Part shown: positions 1 through 10,343 of the stretch, in pieces
Numbering within the stretch: the stretch's first letter is position 1
Layout: every line of letters begins with the position of its first letter
DNA from: Meghimatium bilineatum
Taxonomy: Eukaryota; Mollusca; Gastropoda; Stylommatophora; Philomycidae
NCBI GenBank assembly: GCA_034231615.1
Contig: CM067298.1
Coordinates: 28,984,483 to 29,048,482 of the forward strand
Direction of reading: 5' to 3'
Length of the DNA stretch: 64,000 nt
Notes under the pieces: model-generated
Database searches by the model: none
What the model was told of the DNA's origin: nothing
Seen by the model: the letters and a program-made list of their open reading frames with translations, nothing else
Program-made: the position numbers and the translations under genes

Positions 1-60
1 TTCAGGATACAGAATTACAGATTTAAATATTTTAAGTGAACGAAAGATGAAGAAGAAGAA
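1..60 (+). mobile_element. 3' terminus of an RNase H-bearing LINE
   Basis: The first bases translate as QDTELQI followed by a stop, then GTGAACGAAAGATGAAGAAGAAG. The same ending occurs at 47500-47556 (ETELQI, then GGACGAAAGAAGAAGAAG) and, reversed, at 36643-36690. It is therefore the last codons, short 3' UTR and AAG-type tail of the same LINE family. The rest lies outside the window. Confidence 0.7.
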
Positions 61-189
61 GTGGACTGCCTCTAAAATTTCAAACTTTTCTGCGTTCGCT
101 CTGAAACTATCGTTCTCATTCTCAGCTAAAATTTCATAATTTGGAGCTTATAATGTGTAGTTTCGTGGCTTACATCTTAACTTCTCATT

Positions 190-500
190 TGTGCTGACAT
201 TCGACCCAGCTCATATCACAAGTATGGTTGTTGTAACATTCGACTAATCTCACATCACAAGTATGGTTGTTGTGACATTCGACTAATCTCACATCACAAG
301 TATGGTTGTTGTGACATTCGACCACTCTCACAACACAAGCATAGTTGTAGTGACATTCGACCAATCTCACATCACAAACATGGTTGTTGTGACATTCGAC
401 CAATCTCACATCACAAGTATGGTTGTTGTGAAATTCGACCCAGCTCATATCACAAGTATGATTGTAGTGTTTTCGAATCACCTCACATCATAGGTGTAGT
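190..500. repeat. 39-bp minisatellite, about 8 copies
   Basis: Tandem copies of a unit containing CATCACAAGTATGGTTGTTG and TGACATTCGACCAATCT. The period is 39 bp, so frames stay open and read as 13-residue repeats (HNNHTCDVRLVEC) on the minus strand. Divergence is about 10 percent, highest at the edges. Confidence 0.9.
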
Positions 501-689
501 TGTTACGGACCTGTTATTCAGCTAACTATGAACATATTCTATATCAACTTCAGGAAATTTAGTTAGAATTATGTCATTGTCTATGAGTTCGCATTTGACA
601 AAAAAAAGTCCTATGCGGATATTAACGGTTCTTGGATATATGTATGACCAAATGGTATGGTGTTTGGTATGTTCGTGTCGTTATAGCCA

Positions 690-965
690 GTCCCAGTTGT
701 GGAGCTGCTGCTGTTCTTCTTTATTAACAAGATGATGTACACACTTTGATTCCAGACTACCGTATATAGTTCTTTCTCGTGCATGAACTGTCAGACCTAG
801 ACATCCAACTTCAGCATGCAATTTTATGGTCATTCTGATCTAGGAATTGGTACATCCAATGTCGCAGTCTATCCTCCTTAGTCGCCTATTAAGACATGCA
901 AGTAGTTTAGAGTGTTACTATTGTTGCTCTTCTATCAGGTCCCTACAATACACCTGACAGTATAA
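690..965 (-). mobile_element. SINE-like repeat family B, degraded copy
   Basis: Shares landmarks with better copies at 5365-5640 and 28780-29062: ACATCCAACTTCAGCATG, CCTCCTTAGTCGCC, GACATGCA and GTTACTATTGTTGCTC, ending near a TCAGGTCCC motif. Read on the minus strand these elements end in a GAACGCAGAAGAAG-type tail, which is not preserved here. Confidence 0.55.
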
Positions 966-999
966 GTTATATATTATTGATACGTATAATATTCTCGCG

Positions 1000-3050
1000 C
1001 GCTGACTCAAGAGATATTTGCATACTCCCACAAACCTTTGTTATTCTGACTGACCTTGAACTTCAGTACTTAACATTATTTGTTAAACGTACAAACATTC
1101 TCGTTTCCTGTTCTTGTTCACCACTATCCATCTCCTTTATAAGATTTTCCCGGTCAACTTTGTTCTCCTTATTGGTCTACTTTTGTCATAGTTCTCTAAG
1201 TATACAAGTATAGAACAGCCCATTTCTACAGTGTCACATGTAATCTGGCGCCTGCCATTTCTTATTCTATTCACGTATCCGACAGTGTGTGTTTGCTTGT
1301 CAAATTTTCGCTTGTCAAAAGTCAATATACGACAGCTCAGGTTGTACTATCGATCGATTTCCAATAGCTGTGCTCTTTTCCAATTAGAGAAAAAAAAACA
1401 TTCATATAATTTCACATACGGGATTTATTTGAAGCCATTTCTATTTTGATTACTGTGATTTGTTTACGAGTTTGTATCTGATGTTTATATATTTTAGAGA
1501 AAATCTGGAATCCCAGCGTGAATCACTAAAAGTACACATGAAAAGCAACACAAAAATTGTCCTTTCTACAAAAACGGCTTTTATCAATAAGAAAAGATAA
1601 CACGAGAAATAGAAGAGATTGCTGTCTATGGATGTGAAAGAAAATCTGCGCGATAAATATAAAATAGGAATTTCTATATTACTATGTTTTTAAAACAAAA
1701 TAGATGGAATATATCTCCTGCTTTTTCTGTGCACGTAGCAAATGTTGTCTTATGTCAGATTATACTAGGATTGACTTCAATTGATATATTTTCTTATACA
1801 CTATAATTACATTTGCATTTGTGTTATGCGACCCATGCCTGATTGTTGCGTCGTCTTTGATTATTTGGTCATTTTATATATAGAGAGTATTCACATTTGA
1901 TTAATCTGAGCACGAATCCACATAACCTGAAACCCACTGAACAGATCTTCGTACGAATCCACATAACATGAAATTCACTGAACAGATCTTCAAACGGCAA
2001 ATCAGCAGAAGAAAGATATTTCTTAAAATATCAATATCAAGGATGAGAAAATCAATAAATGACATGTTTTAGCAGCAAAACGATCCAATACTATTGACAA
2101 CATGTTGACTGGATTGATTTGTAACTAGCGTGAGGTTTAACAATGCTGTAACAATGACTAAGAACGAGTGTTAACAAAATATTCAATCATCACCGGTCTT
2201 TAGTAACGAGTTGGGTACAGAAAGTAAACATAATATGAAAGACCGATTTCTTATTATTTCCGTGTTTTCGCTGGTCGGCCTTGACTTTTTTGGAATACGA
2301 CTCCAAAAATATAAATAGATGCTAACGAAATTCACGAAAATTACCGGTATATGATATATGAAGTTTAACAAGGATGTATGTGATCGTCTATTTGCTTTCA
2401 AAGTACAGTAGACATATTTCGAGTCATACACTTTAAATAACACTTTAAATAAAAAATAAAAGAAGGAGGCTGGTTTACACCAGCAATTTGTAAAATTATT
2501 GCAGTCGCGGACCTCTTTTATTGTTTTCTTCCTCGACCCCAAAATATCTTTCTATTTACATTTTATTGCAAATTTAAAGGTTCAAAATATTTCTTCAAAT
2601 TTTCGAGAACCCGCAAAGACCTCCGATTTCAGAACCAGTGGTTTTCAGTACAAATCTTTTGAGATGCTGACGAAACTGTCTTAGTAGAGAAATGCTAGAG
2701 ATAACCAGGAAATATTGATATCTATGTTGAAGAAAGTGCAAACAATAGACTGGGCTTGAACATCCAAGTGTTGAAATGTGAGTTATATCTAAGAAGTATA
2801 ATCCGGAAAGTAAGATAATAAGTCAGTGGAGGACAGTTGAGAGGAGTATGTCGAGTTAAATACGTTTCATGATAACATTAGACAGGAGATAGAACTCAGA
2901 GATAACGACCATGATAAACTTACCACAAGCAACATTCCTGAAGGTGAGCATTATCACAGCAAGTTGTTTTTTTTACTAGAGAAATTAATACACAGTGCTA
3001 CATACAATCTTTCCAATTGGAAGTGAATTTAAACAATACATAAGCAGCTA
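1000..3050. other. Upstream Islet intron, no recognised gene
   Basis: AT-rich sequence without recognisable coding homology. A 41-bp direct duplication (CGAATCCACATAACCTGAAA unit) sits at 1913-1994. I see no homeodomain or LIM exon here. Confidence 0.5.
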
Positions 3051-3065
3051 GGAAAGGTTCTAAAG

Positions 3066-3448
3066 CAGTGAATCTCAACCTGTTTTCGATTGTGGCTTCA
3101 TTCCATAGAAATTTTCTTTAGTGATACTCTGGAACCTAAAATAAAAGTTATATCAATTTACTTCAAGGTCTAATATTCATTATCTAACTAAATACTATTT
3201 ATTTATCTAACGAAATATCATCCAATTTATGTAACAAAATATGATCCACTTTATCTAACTAAATATCATCCAATTTATTTAACAAAAATTCATCCAATTT
3301 ATCTAACTAAAATGATATTTAATAAAGAACTTTCTGTGATCAATAGACGGAGTGTGGCCCCCCCACCCCAACAAAATTCTATATTTTTTATTCGCGGCAT
3401 CCCTGCACAAACATGTCTTCCTCAAATGGGCCACGTTAAGCACCGCTG
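3066..3448. mobile_element. hAT-like MITE with 8-bp target duplication
   Basis: The left end is CAGTGAATCTCAACC and the right end, reversed, is CAGCGGTGCTTAACG. These are imperfect terminal inverted repeats of the CAGTGGTTCTCAA type seen in hAT elements. The flanking 8-mers are TTCTAAAG (3058-3065) and TTCTAGAG (3449-3456), 7 of 8 identical, as expected for hAT. The interior (3175-3320) holds degenerate 23-bp tandem units based on TTTATCTAACTAAATATCAT. No transposase is present, so it is non-autonomous. Confidence 0.72.
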
Positions 3449-4253
3449 TTCTAGAGCAATGCTCCCAAATCTGGGACGTACGCCGGCAGGGACAGTACAC
3501 GAAGAGGAAAGCGGCAAATAACGTTAGAAGTCTTGTAAAAAAAAATATCCGTTCGATTTCACATTTCTTTGTCATGTACCGATCTTGTTATTGTATTTCA
3601 CACATTTAATTAAAACCAGTAACTAGCGTCAGAAACTTTAAGAAACTTGTTTGTTTTTGTATATTCCAGAGAACTAGTATAGCGTTGTTTTTGTTCTTAA
3701 GTTTCTGAATGTGCTCATATTGCAATATAATTCCAGATTTACCTAGATAACGTACAAACATGCGACATGTGGACGGAAAGATAAGCAGAGTTGTAGTTTT
3801 CGAGGAAAGTTACCGACAACGGAGAAATAAACAAAGCATTTGAATTCACCACCCCTATTTACACAGAGACTGGGACAAATACATAAGCACGACACGTTCA
3901 ATATTAGCACTACCGGGAACGTTCACAAATTTACCAAGGGGTGGAAGACAGGAACCCGAATCGCTAAACTAAGCCGTTGTGCAAGCTTCGTTACCTTTAT
4001 TTGTTGGTAGTTGACAAAATGCATCTCCGTGTAGAGTCCAGGTATCCGAGCTGGAAAGGTATGACGATACTGCTCCAAGACAGTCCGATTAGTTGATGTC
4101 GCCACTCGCTGTCTGCGGAATTTGTGTCGCTATTATGGTTTACAAGTGATCCTATCCTCACAATCTGAGTAATTTTTATCAAGGATGGAGTAATGCTTAC
4201 CAAGAGTAGATAGTGGATATATGTTTTCTTTCTTTTCGCGATATACCCCTTTA

Positions 4254-4397
<144 letters not shown>

Positions 4398-4399
4398 CA

Positions 4400-5360
4400 C
4401 ACAGGTAACCAGTTGAGCTCAACTGAACAAAGCATCAACTTGACTGCCTGATGCACTACTGGCGATCTGTCATGTATTGACTATTTCTGAAAATATCCCT
4501 GGATACGTGCGTGCAATAAGACCATTGTGTTCTATGTGTAGAGCTAACACGTCCTCTATTAGTTTATGAATGAATTGAATCATCACAATGCATCCGAAAC
4601 GATTTATTGCGGCCATTGATATCAGAAACTGGCTAGGCTAGAAACAAAAGAACAGGAGAAAAGGTAATAAATTGTAATGAACGCATGAAATAGTGCACTT
4701 CATGGCGGAGCGATTCAGGAAGTTAACGATTGGATCACATTTCTCGTATTGCTTGATTTCCGTTGCCTCCAGTATACATGACGATATTTCCATTTACTTT
4801 TTATATATTAAAATAAATTCTACATATTATTTAAGGTGAACACTTTTCGTCAGTTTGGACACACATACTCAATGAATAATGAAAGAAAAAAGAATTAATC
4901 ACACGTGAAAATAATAAGCAAGTGAGAAAAGTTGTTGAATGAGCTAAGCAAAGGTTCGATCATTAGTATCATACCATGTCCTCGAACCCAAACTTCCCAT
5001 GTCTCGCATAATAAATCCAAAATTGACGCGAAAAAGCTTTTTGTAATAATTCATTGTTTCTGTAAAACCCGGAAGAAGATCTGTATTGAGCTATGGAAAG
5101 TGTTCTTCAATTTCCTGATGTTAGCCATCGAATCTCGTACAGAAATAGACAAAGAGAATTATTCATAGAGCTCGGGGAAATACAGAATCTTGTTGTTATA
5201 ATAAAGAACAATGAAATTTGGTTAATCTTTAGGAAATCATCAAAATTAAGACTCGCAAATAGTTCTACCAGAAATAAATTCGACGATAACGAAACAATAA
5301 ATTTGAGATAGTAAATTAAAGAAAGATTTGTGAACAGTCTTACCATCTGATGTTATAGTT
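4400..5360. other. Non-coding intronic sequence
   Basis: No repeat family or protein similarity that I recognise. The small open frames here have no conserved motif. Confidence 0.45.
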
Positions 5361-5364
5361 CTTT

Positions 5365-5640
5365 CTTTGTATACGTTCTCAAACTCACGCAAATTAACAG
5401 GATGTAATCAGGAGAATGGAATGCTAATATCCTGGTTTACACCTTTGCTGCGGTATGTGCGCCTGCAGCCTCACACATACGACTTCAGCATGGCTTCTGT
5501 TTCGATTTTAACCTATATGGAATGGGAAAACCAACTCTACCTCCTTAGGGACCTCTTAAAACATGCATGGAAGGCAGTGTTACTATTATTTGCTTCTCTT
5601 TCAGGCCCCGACAATAAACGAGCGAAATTGTTGCATTCAT
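5365..5640 (-). mobile_element. SINE-like repeat family B, good copy
   Basis: Contains in order CTCAAACTC...AACAGGATGTA, GGAGAATGGAATGC, CTTTGCTGCGGTATGTGCGC, CATACGACTTCAGCATGG, GGAATGGGAAAACCAACTC, CCTCCTTAGGGACCTC, ACATGCATGGAAGGCAGTG and GCTTCTCTTTCAGGCCCC. The same order occurs at 28780-29062 and 39300-39560, defining an approximately 270-bp interspersed repeat. No pol III box is obvious, so it could be a SINE or another non-autonomous element. Confidence 0.75.
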
Positions 5641-5869
5641 ATACGGTATTTAAGTATAGTAGCTCTTAACAATTTCTTAAAACTGAGATTCTGTTTTTGG
5701 ACATTTTTTCCACATGTCCCTCCCCCAGTGTCAGTCATACACATAGAGGCCATTTCCTATCTGTAGCTCTCAGCAAGTTTTTTGTTAAGGTTTATTGAAA
5801 TCATGTTAAATTTTGCTAACTATAATATAGATTTGCATGTTTCCCTAAAAAGAATATGTGGTCCCGTAT

Positions 5870-5949
5870 GTCAAAATTGGTTCTCTGCGATCCTTACAAG
5901 TTTTTTTTACCTCCCAGCGATGTTGTACGGCCCACATTGAGGACCACTG
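5870..5949. mobile_element. hAT-like MITE right end (fragment)
   Basis: Ends GGCCCACATTGAGGACCACTG, whose reverse begins CAGTGGTCCTCAATG, matching the terminal repeats at 3066 and 44466. A convincing left end was not found. Confidence 0.45.
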
Positions 5950-6587
5950 ATTTATCTGGAAGATGCCATAATCATGTTGCTGAATGTAATCAAATAAATA
6001 CTTGCATGAGCTGACTTCCTATTTAAAATTAGCGTTTTGTGGAAATATCTGAAATATGGCTCGACATAATGAAATATTGAAAATATTCTTCTTCTAAAGC
6101 TCATCTTGTTATCTTACTAAGAATATAAAGGAAGGCCTATTAAGAAATTGGTTGTGGGCACAGTGGACAAAAATAGAAAGTTGAAGATATTATACCAGAT
6201 AATTCAAAGGAGACATTAGGATGATCACAATTTGAATTGAAGGCTTTAACTGTAATCTTGTGAACTTGTGAAGAAACTAGTCTGATCCGATTTTGTTGAA
6301 ACATAAAATTGTGAAGACAATTTGTCCAACTCTGTGAATGGTGATCTTGATCAACTTGTGACAGGAAATGATGACGATTAGTAGAACGGAAGGAAGCAGC
6401 TCGGAGAGATTGGGACAAATACACTGTTACATCAAGTAAAATCTAGTAGTTGTAATCTGTTGAATCCACGCCCACTAGTAATCTCCCCCTTCTGAAAATT
6501 CAATTTGCGGAATTTAAATTTATGGGAAACAGTCAACTTTTTAGAAAACTTCTGTATTTTGTGTTTTAATGTGGTCCTGTTTTGCGT

Positions 6588-6750
6588 TCTTTAACAAACT
6601 CCAACTGGAAAGATTGAAAAGTCTCTCTCTCTCTCTCTCTTGCAGCACGATCGCACTAGATTTCCTGAAGGATGTAGTCCAGAAAAGGAAAATGCGTCGT
6701 TTCCCCGTTTTATGTGCACAAATTGCCTGATACATCTGACTTCGGCGATG
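6588..6750 (-). mobile_element. SINE-like repeat family A with internal (TC)n expansion
   Basis: Matches the family A copy at 25705-25880: TTGCAGCA, AGATTTCCTG, GGATGTAGTCCAGA, AATGCGT and ACATCTGACTTCGGCGATG. The usual short AGATCTCTCTTGCAG segment is expanded into a run of CT dinucleotides at about 6630-6650. Confidence 0.6.
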
Positions 6751-7059
6751 GTAACTAATAAGTTCTGTGTCTATAGCACTTTCACTGAGATACTGAAGTC
6801 ATATCGCTAGTAGGACTGCCGTGCGAGAGAACTGGTTCCCGTACTACGTGCTGGTCACAATTCTCAAATCTAACAACGGTCAAACTTACTTGATCTCCTT
6901 CTTTCTGTCTGTGTCACTACCGATATCCGCTAGACATCCGCTTTGATACTTTATGTGTCTACAACTGTTACCACTCTGAAATATGTCGCAATCTCTTACA
7001 CTTCTATTATGTCCATTTTTCCAAATCTAGACATGACTTTCTTATTCTTCATATTATTC

Positions 7060-7190
7060 CTTCTGTCAGTTCTCAAACTCCAGCAGATTACCAATGAACA
7101 TTCCGGAGAATGAGTTGAGTCGTGGTTTAGAGTTCATCTGCGATTTTTCTTATGCCTATATCTTTTTGGACCGACACATCAGATTTTATA
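7060..7190 (-). mobile_element. SINE-like repeat family B, partial
   Basis: Begins GTTCTCAAACTCCAGCAGAT and keeps the ATTCCGGAGAATG and GACCGACACATCAGA landmarks, then loses similarity just before the palindrome at 7265. Confidence 0.5.
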
Positions 7191-7264
7191 TAAATAACCA
7201 AAATGACGATGTCCGACAAAATGAAAAGTGCCGCAGTAACCAGACAAATAATAGGTAAATAATA

Positions 7265-7562
7265 AATAAAATATGAATGTTACTAGATAAATGTCAATAT
7301 AAAATAATCAGAAATAACAACAAAACATAGAACGCATACAATTATCGTCGTGTCGGTCCTATTGGGACCTTTTTGTCAAACCATTGTCAAAGTCTTGGCT
7401 GTGTTTTTTTATAGTTGTGTTGTCTTAATTAATTTTTGTTTCGTGATAAAGGTACCAATAGGACCCATACGTTGATAATTGTCTTTGTTCTATGTTTTAT
7501 TGTTATTTCTGATCATTTTCTATTGATAGTTATCTAGTAACCTTCTTACTTTATTTAGTGTT
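7265..7562. repeat. Long inverted repeat (about 116-bp arms, 58-bp loop)
   Basis: The left arm 7265-7380 and right arm 7439-7562 are reverse complements with a few differences. Shared blocks read from the outside are GTTACTAGATAA, ATCAGAAATAACAA, AAAACATAGAAC, ACAATTATC and GGTCCTATTGG(G/T)ACCTTT. No protein is encoded. It is probably a palindromic MITE (foldback element). I did not find a clear target duplication. Confidence 0.75.
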
Positions 7563-7619
7563 TACATCTGATTTTAACACATGTGGTTTTTACTTTGACG
7601 ACATATTGGACGTGATAGC

Positions 7620-7680
7620 CTGCAGCACTTCCAAAATTCCTTAGTCGTCTTATGCGACATGCATGTAAAGTCGAAACATT
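7620..7680 (-). mobile_element. Fragment of SINE-like family B
   Basis: CCTTAGTCGTCTTATGCGAC followed by ATGCATG matches the 3' third of family B. Too short for certainty. Confidence 0.3.
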
Positions 7681-7744
7681 TATATATGTTGTCTTCTCTT
7701 ATCTCTATATTATGTAACTTTCAATGTCCATGTATTATTTAAGT

Positions 7745-8345
7745 CTGTATTCATCATCAAGTGACATATTCTTTCCAGAACGTAGTCTTTCCTATTGATC
7801 TCTTGAATTCTCCGCGGTCTTGAGCAAGTTGCCCTGCATCTTCCAATGACATGCGCAGGCATTCTTGAATGTCTTTTGTCCAACGGCGTCTTGGTCGGCC
7901 TTTGCCCCTGTTGCCTTCTATCATCCCCTCCATTAACACTCTCTCCATGCCGTCGATCTCTTAATAATGACCGAAAAAAGCTAGCTTTTTAAAAAATATA
8001 TTGTTCAGAAGCCAGCCTTCCTGGACGTTAATTGTTCGTAACACCTACTGGTTTGTTTTCTTCGCTGTCCATGGTATTCTCAAAACTCTTCTATAACACT
8101 TTAATTCAAATTATGTTATTCTCTTGGCCACTGTTTTATTTAGTGTCCATGCTTCACATCCATATGTCGCCACAGGAAATACACATGTTCGTAGTAAAAA
8201 GAATTTGGTTCTTATGTTAGTACCTTGCCATAGTTTCTTTATCTGTTTTAATTTGGCCAGCGCCATTGCCGTTCTTCTTGATCTCAACTGCGCAGTCCCC
8301 GCATTGTTTATATTAGTTCCTAAATAATGAAAATGTGTCACTTCT
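7745..8345 (-). pseudogene. LINE reverse transcriptase C-terminal fragment (TFWKEYVT family)
   Basis: Two minus-strand pieces belong to one decayed non-LTR retrotransposon ORF. The upstream piece (8341-8111) reads HFHYLGTNINNAGTAQLRSR ... LKQIKKLWQGTNI ... VFPVATYGCEAWTL, the typical thumb region after the RT active site, with YGCEAWTL diagnostic. The downstream piece (7948-7757) reads EGNRGKGRPRRRWTKDIQEC...TTFWKEYVT, the basic GRPRRRW linker and C-terminus. Frame is lost between them. Homologous pieces occur at 27815-28140, 33055-33370 and 58440-58600. The active-site region is missing, so it is dead. Confidence 0.8.
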
Positions 8346-8379
8346 TACAAATTGCAGTTCTCAATCCATAGAAAATTTC

Positions 8380-8660
8380 TTGGCATAATACTTCTGTAGT
8401 TTGCCGTTGCTTTCAGGAGGAACATCCGATTTAACTGACACCGAGGAAAACACATACATTCTCACTCGCTATTTTGACCGGAAGTCCTAAGTCTGTATAA
8501 TTCTTACAGCTGACGGGAATTGAACCAGGTCTGTTCTAGCAGCCTTATAAGGGATGTGGTTGGTCAAGTACGGAAAACCTGTTTACATGTGTTGCAAAGC
8601 GATTCGGTGCTGCTAGAACAGACTTGGTTCAATTGCCGTCAGCTGTAAGAATTATTTTCA
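8380..8660. mobile_element. Head-to-head tRNA-like SINE pair forming an inverted repeat
   Basis: Arms 8497-8543 and 8609-8655 are inverted copies with 2 differences in 47 bp. Each arm, read outward, carries CTGGTTCAATTCCCGTC or TTGGTTCAATTGCCGTC, a good pol III B-box (GGTTCAANTCC type). Left of the hairpin, 8398-8420 (GTAGTTTGCCGTTGCTTTCA) is the core module also found in the SINE at 10344. The left half thus looks like a minus-strand SINE, with a second head attached in the opposite direction. Confidence 0.6.
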
Positions 8661-8745
8661 TTTGTTCTCATGCTTCCTACTTGAATTTATTTGTATAAGT
8701 CTGTATAGCAGATCATTATGCCTTTTGTATATGTCAACAACCGAA

Positions 8746-8895
8746 GTCAAATGTGTTGGTCCATCCATTATTTCAAATAAAACGGCGACACAATAATCTC
8801 CTATCTCTGGATAACATCCTACTGGACACAATGTGTAGGACCATTGCCATGCTATAAGATAGATCCAGAGGGAGTTAGAGTAATTAATGTGTAAA
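8746..8895 (+). mobile_element. SINE-like repeat family A
   Basis: AAATAAAACGGCGACACAA, ACATCCTACTGGA, GGACCATTGCCATGCTA and AGATAGATCCAGAGGGAGTT match the copies at 21601 and 42207 in order. The usual GAGAATGAACGC tail is degraded. Confidence 0.65.
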
Positions 8896-8999
8896 AAAGT
8901 TATGTCAGTTTTTTTATATACGGTATATATACATATGACCTTTACCGTACAATACGAGAAATGCATATGAGTATTTGACATAATCTCTAAATATGATAC

Positions 9000-9436
9000 A
9001 TACACACATTTTCATTACATTTTATGGATATATAAATGAACGCTCGCGGATTAAGGGGGGGGGGGAGAGTTTGGAGTGTTCAACCTCTCCTCCCCTCGCC
9101 CTCCCCCCTCTTAGCAAAATGACTTTTAGAACTACGAAATAGGTCAAAAGTCAAAAGTACCCTCCTCTCCAACACGCCCCCACTCTCCCTTTCTTGAGAT
9201 TTTTCACAAAAATATCATAAATACCTTCTATAAATGAGGAGGTTCTGTCACACGATAACGCACACATGACGAATCTGTAATGTATATAAGTATCGCGGTA
9301 GGCAGAGATATTGAGTATGATTTTATAAGCTTAATTATGAATGACATTATTCATAAGTGGTAATGATATTCAATATAATTTTATAAGCTGAATTATAAAT
9401 GACATTATACAGTAATAATGATATTTTTGCTTACAG
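9000..9436. other. Intron end before the Islet exon
   Basis: Contains an 11-G run near 9055-9065 with an adjoining C/T-rich stretch to about 9195, then AT-rich sequence with a short duplication (TATGATTTTATAAGCTTAAT, about 9317 and 9375). No coding signal appears until the acceptor at 9436. Confidence 0.45.
9424..9436 (+). promoter_or_regulatory. Splice acceptor of the Islet penultimate exon
   Basis: TTTTTGCTTACAG is a pyrimidine-rich tract ending in CAG. It places the exon start at 9437, with AAT as the first complete codon of the conserved frame. Confidence 0.85.
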
Positions 9437-9628
9437 AATGGTGGAGGACTTAATCGACCTTTGCAAGGTGTTCCTATGGTTGCATCCAGTCCTGTACGCC
9501 ACGAACCCCCTGTTGGCATGCAAGGAAACCCAGTGGAGGTGCAGAGCTACCAAACACCCTGGAAAGCGCTCTCAGAATTTGCCATGCAGGGAGACATGGA
9601 CCAGCCTCACGCGCCGTTTCAACAACTG
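9437..9628 (+). CDS. isl: Islet LIM-homeobox protein, penultimate coding exon (partial gene)
   Basis: This 64-codon exon encodes part of the C-terminal half of an Islet transcription factor, a nuclear LIM-homeodomain protein that specifies motor neurons and other cell types. Its translation contains [31 protein letters not shown] and [12 protein letters not shown], which line up with vertebrate ISL1/ISL2 ([41 protein letters not shown]). In vertebrates this stretch is the segment that binds the LIM domains of LHX3/LHX4. The start is set by a polypyrimidine tract and acceptor TTTTTGCTTACAG ending at 9436. The end is set by a strong donor, CTG|GTGAGC, at 9628/9629. Both borders are phase 0. No LIM domain or homeodomain is visible upstream in the window, so those exons lie beyond position 1. 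Family assignment is firm; ISL1 versus ISL2 is not meaningful for an invertebrate. Confidence 0.93.
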
Positions 9629-9910
9629 GTGAGCACCATGAACATCATGAATAACAACAATAATAACAACTCATTCCTACTGCAGCAACAGCATAACTTT
9701 CAACAGTTAGTGGAGTTTGCGCACTATAACAGCGACAACAGCTTCTTCGGCTGCTACACTCAGCAGGAGCAGCTAAACGAGCATCTTCGTCAGAAGCATC
9801 ACCATCGGCGTCAAATCACTCTAAACGACATGGACGATGATGATGATGATAGCACCAAGATGATGGTGGACGAGGAAGACGATACAGTGGTTTATCTTGA
9901 GGACCAGTGA
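9629..9910 (+). CDS. isl: Islet alternative C-terminal extension (retained-intron reading frame)
   Basis: If the donor at 9628/9629 is not used, the Islet frame stays open for 93 more codons and stops at TGA 9908-9910. The added peptide has an Asn run (seven in a row after NIM), a Gln/His-rich stretch, a second FQQLV motif ([17 protein letters not shown]) and a strongly acidic end with a six-Asp run. Its Gln, Asn and Asp codons are mixed rather than monotonous and it keeps no stop over 279 bases in an AT-rich intron, which hints at real coding use. It could be an alternative last exon or an ancestral part of the gene now usually spliced out. Alternatively it is a chance open frame. No transcript evidence is available to me. 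Confidence 0.5.
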   Translation: MSTMNIMNNNNNNNSFLLQQQHNFQQLVEFAHYNSDNSFFGCYTQQEQLNEHLRQKHHHRRQITLNDMDDDDDDSTKMMVDEEDDTVVYLEDQ

Positions 9911-10343
9911 AGCTCTTCACAAAAGTGAGGAACATTTCCAACCTATTTTCCTTGACTTAAGACGCCTTTTAAAAAATCCTATGTTACTAGTAATAACCAT
10001 ATTTTTTAGTTTCATATAAGCAGGTACAATGTGAAACATTTATTATTTTTTGGTTCTTAACAAAATCAAATCAAATTGTAATCTCTCTTGTTATTTTTAA
10101 ATTAAATTAAATGTTCTTTTGTTTCTGCCTTGGCAATTCCTTCTTCGTATTAGACACCCCTTCCACCCCACCCCTCCCCCTCCATTGATGTCCAGTTATG
10201 CAATTAGTAAAATTGAACGGTCTTTTCTTTAATCATGCTATTTGGGCTTGGTTGATTTACATGTGTTTTTCAATTTTATAAAATATTGGAAGCATATCCT
10301 TTACAGGACTTAGCTATCAACCCAGCATTTGTTGGCTGTGGTG

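Noticed and set aside
1500-1600. Possible host exon after TATATTTTAG
   Set aside because: Acceptor-like site is present but the following frame is short and matches no Islet segment.
2183-2542. 119-residue minus-strand frame as a host gene
   Set aside because: No motif, unusual composition and no splice context in an intron.
9399-9632. 77-codon frame overlapping the Islet exon
   Set aside because: Different frame from the conserved Islet translation, starting in the intron.
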